A model generated the notes under the pieces. It did not search any database and was not told the origin of the DNA. It worked only from the letters and a program-made list of their open reading frames with translations. Below, one piece after another: positions 61,865 through 64,000 of a stretch of 64,000 bases of DNA (positions are counted from its first letter, which is position 1; every line of letters begins with the position of its first letter). The stretch is from Schaedlerella arabinosiphila (GTDB lineage Bacteria; Bacillota; Clostridia; Lachnospirales; Lachnospiraceae). A program made the translations under genes and the position numbers. The stretch is taken from assembly GCF_003885045.1 (NCBI RefSeq), contig NZ_RHJS01000002.1, positions 6,131,302 to 6,195,301 on the forward strand, written 5' to 3'.

Positions 61865-62617
61865 ATGAGATTAGAAAACTATGTGGCATTGATCACCGGA
61901 GGGGCGAGCGGAATTGGGGAAGCTACAGCGCGTTTGTTTGTTGAAAGAGGCGCGAAGGTTGTAATTGCGGATCTGGATGAGGAGAGAGGAAGGAAGATTG
62001 AAAGTGAACTGGCTCCAAACGCCGTATTCTGCAAAGTAGATGTGAGCAAGTCCGAACAGGTGGAAAAAATGTTCCGGATGACAGAGGAAAAATTTGGCGT
62101 TTTGGATGTCCTGTTCAACAATGCGGCATATTCGCTGAGCAAAACATTGTGGGATACGACGGAAGAGGACTGGGATCAGGTAATGACGGTGAATTTGAAA
62201 GGATATTTTTTATGCGCAAAATATGCGCTCCCACTATTGAAGAAAAGTTCCCATGGAGCGATTGTATGTACCGGAAGTGAACTGGGAATCGTAGGGTGTG
62301 TGGAGTCGCTTGCATACAATACATCCAAAGGCGGAATTATCCAGTTCGCGAAGAGCCTTGCACTGGAACTTGCACCGTTTGGTATCCGTGTTAACGCTGT
62401 GTGCCCGTCTGGTACAGAGACCCCGGCATTTGTAAAAGATATGTCGCGTTCCGGGGATTACGAAGGAGAATGCGCAAGGCTGATTGCAAGCTATCCGCTG
62501 CATCGATTGGGACAGCCGATTGATATTGCAAAAGCAGTTGCATTTTTAGCAAGTGAAGAGGCCTCATTTATCACGGGAACACATCTGATGGTTGATGGAG
62601 GATACACCGCACAATAG
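61865..62617 (+). CDS. SDR-family oxidoreductase
   Basis: 250 residues from ATG 61865 after AAAGGAGGAG. Rossmann fold with 'LITGGASGIGEATARLFVER' (NAD(P) site; Asp in 'VVIADLDEE' suggests NAD preference), 'FNNAAYSLSKTLWDT', catalytic Ser/Tyr/Lys in 'CTGSELGIV' and 'LAYNTSKGGIIQFAKSLALE', and 'SEEASFITGTHLMVDGGYTA'. A classical dehydrogenase of alcohols or keto groups; substrate unknown, but it is co-regulated with the permease and by inference with the hydrolase operon. Confidence 0.93.
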   Translation: MRLENYVALITGGASGIGEATARLFVERGAKVVIADLDEERGRKIESELAPNAVFCKVDVSKSEQVEKMFRMTEEKFGVLDVLFNNAAYSLSKTLWDTTEEDWDQVMTVNLKGYFLCAKYALPLLKKSSHGAIVCTGSELGIVGCVESLAYNTSKGGIIQFAKSLALELAPFGIRVNAVCPSGTETPAFVKDMSRSGDYEGECARLIASYPLHRLGQPIDIAKAVAFLASEEASFITGTHLMVDGGYTAQ

Positions 62618-62633
62618 TTTAGGAGGAAAGAAA

Positions 62634-63986
62634 ATGTCAAATACGGAAAAGAAACAGGGTGAATTAAAACGTAAATTAGGTGTCGGAGCGGCATTGGCAA
62701 TTGCGGTCGGGACAACGGTTGGCTCAGGAATTTTTACTTCGCTTGCTGAAGTGGCAGGCGCATCCGGTTCGGCAGCTATGATGATTGCAAGCTTTATTAT
62801 CGGCGGTTTGATAATGATTCCGCAGAATATGCTTTACGCAGAATTGTCGTCCGCATATCCAGAAGATGGGGGACAGTTTACATGGTTAAGGGAGGCGAAT
62901 TGGAGACCTATCGCATTTTTGAATGGATGGCTGGCTTTTTGGGCAACAGATCCATGTACCTGCTCAGTTATGTCACTTTCTATTGCCAGTTATGTTGCCT
63001 TTTTTATTCCGTCGCTTCAGGGATTTCCGATTAAAATCATGGCAGTATGCATCATTCTGGCTTTTACATATCTGCACTATAGATCCGTAGAAGCAGGTGC
63101 AAAATTCCAGGAGCTTATCACAAGCCTGAAGATGCTTCCATTCTTTCTGCTGATCATCGTCGGACTGTTCTTTATGAATGGCTCCCAGTTGGCAGAACCT
63201 GCTATCGTTGGCGCGCCGGTCGGCATTGCGGCACTTTTGGCAGGCGTCTCCGCTACAACATGGTCTTATGACGGTGCAATCGGTGCATGCTATATGACAG
63301 GGGAGGTAAAAGACCCGTCAAAGACGATGCCGAAGGTTATGATTGGATGTATTGCGATCGTGATTTTACTATACGGAGGACTCTCGACGATAGCGGCAGG
63401 GCTGATACCGATCGGAGAGCTTGCAGCTACGGATACACCGATTGCGCTTGCATTTTCAGAAATTCCTATGATCGGAAAGGCAGCAGGCATCGTGACGGCG
63501 CTTCTGGCGATTCTTGTAATAACCGGCTCTATGTCCGGCGCAACAATGTATCAGCCGAGACTGGAATATGCGATGGCGAAAGACGGCTTATGGTACAGTC
63601 GTTTTGCAGAGGTTCATCCGGAATATAACACGCCTTCCTTTGCACTCGGCGCGCAGGCGGTATACGCTATTTTGCTGGTATTCCTGTCAGGAATCAATGA
63701 TCTTCTTGGATACTTTACCGTAATCTGCCTTGTGAAAAACATGCTGGTATTCTGTACGATGTTTGTACACCGCAGTAAAGCGTCCTATAATCCGGGATGG
63801 AAATGTCCTGCGTGGAAGATTATGACGATCATAGCCATTTTTGCAAATGGAATCCTTTTGGTTTCCACGTTCCTCTGGGCGCCGGGAGCATCCTTGATCG
63901 CAGGTGTTGTTGCTCTCATAACAGGACTTCCGGCATACTATTATTTTGAACACAAAAATAAGAAAAAGCAGGCACAGGCCAGATAG
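62634..63986 (+). CDS. APC-superfamily permease
   Basis: 450 residues from ATG 62634, right after TAGGAGGAAAG, 16 bases after the SDR gene. About 12 helices, opening with 'LGVGAALAIAVGTTVGSGIF' (the APC helix-1 glycine motif). 'TWSYDGAIGACYMTGEVKDP' and 'SGATMYQPRLEYAMAKDGLW' are typical of amino-acid/polyamine antiporter-like members. It probably imports the substrate of the catabolic cluster. A GGGGGAGGAAAC ribosome site follows, so at least one more gene of the operon lies beyond the window. Confidence 0.92.
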   Translation: MSNTEKKQGELKRKLGVGAALAIAVGTTVGSGIFTSLAEVAGASGSAAMMIASFIIGGLIMIPQNMLYAELSSAYPEDGGQFTWLREANWRPIAFLNGWLAFWATDPCTCSVMSLSIASYVAFFIPSLQGFPIKIMAVCIILAFTYLHYRSVEAGAKFQELITSLKMLPFFLLIIVGLFFMNGSQLAEPAIVGAPVGIAALLAGVSATTWSYDGAIGACYMTGEVKDPSKTMPKVMIGCIAIVILLYGGLSTIAAGLIPIGELAATDTPIALAFSEIPMIGKAAGIVTALLAILVITGSMSGATMYQPRLEYAMAKDGLWYSRFAEVHPEYNTPSFALGAQAVYAILLVFLSGINDLLGYFTVICLVKNMLVFCTMFVHRSKASYNPGWKCPAWKIMTIIAIFANGILLVSTFLWAPGASLIAGVVALITGLPAYYYFEHKNKKKQAQAR

Positions 63987-64000
63987 GGGGAGGAAACGAT

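Overview
The window looks like a chromosomal segment of a gut-type Firmicute of the Clostridia, most likely a Lachnospiraceae. Reasons: moderate GC content, strong AGGAGG-type ribosome sites with frequent GTG/TTG starts, a SAM-I riboswitch in front of metK, BceRS/BceAB-type transport modules, an IS66 element with tnpA-tnpB-tnpC, and the close resemblance of many proteins to that family's usual repertoire. This is recognition by eye, not a database result. No CRISPR array, rRNA operon, replication origin or complete prophage is visible.

Layout. 0-9 kb: the tail of an AAA-like/PD-(D/E)XK protein, recQ, a broken DUF234-type ATPase gene, then a Gld-like ABC transport operon (ATPase, permease, GldG-like, DUF4340) and a zinc-ribbon membrane protein. 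9-11.5 kb: tRNA-Ala, a GIY-YIG/DUF2075 helicase gene, then tRNA-Gly and tRNA-Leu on the minus strand. 11.5-15.3 kb: a BlaI/M56 regulatory pair with a dyad operator, a small unrecognised gene, xpt, and an acyltransferase gene split at a G8 run. 15.3-20.3 kb: the str operon (rpsL, rpsG, fusA, tuf) with a long structured rpsL-rpsG spacer. 20.2-22.1 kb: an AT-rich three-gene cassette bounded by near-identical copies of the tuf terminator region. This is the best candidate for an undescribed system.

22-39.3 kb is ordinary housekeeping: M18 aminopeptidase, rpiB, mtnA, shikimate kinase, murA, riboswitch-controlled metK, a two-component system, an rRNA methyltransferase, argF, birA, coaX, dusB, greA, and lysS with an added C-terminal tRNA-binding domain. 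39.4-40.4 kb is an HxlR regulator divergent from a nitroreductase.

40.6-56 kb is an accessory block concerned with peptide-antibiotic sensing and efflux. A minus-strand operon (ABC ATPase, FtsX-like permease, histidine kinase, LuxR-type regulator) carries an intact IS66 inserted in the kinase gene. Removing the element and one target duplication restores the reading frame exactly. The operon is bracketed by two 69-bp IS66 left-end fragments. Next comes a plus-strand operon of BceR-like regulator, BceS-like kinase, BceA, BceB and a second LanF/LanE-like ABC pair. 56.4-64 kb is a catabolic cluster: M20 carbamoyl-amino-acid hydrolase, ATZ/TRZ-type amidohydrolase, dihydroorotase/allantoinase-like enzyme, LacI regulator, SDR dehydrogenase and APC permease. 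Two strong promoters there each carry the same LacI-like operator, suggesting uptake and ring-opening of a cyclic ureide or purine-derived compound under one repressor.
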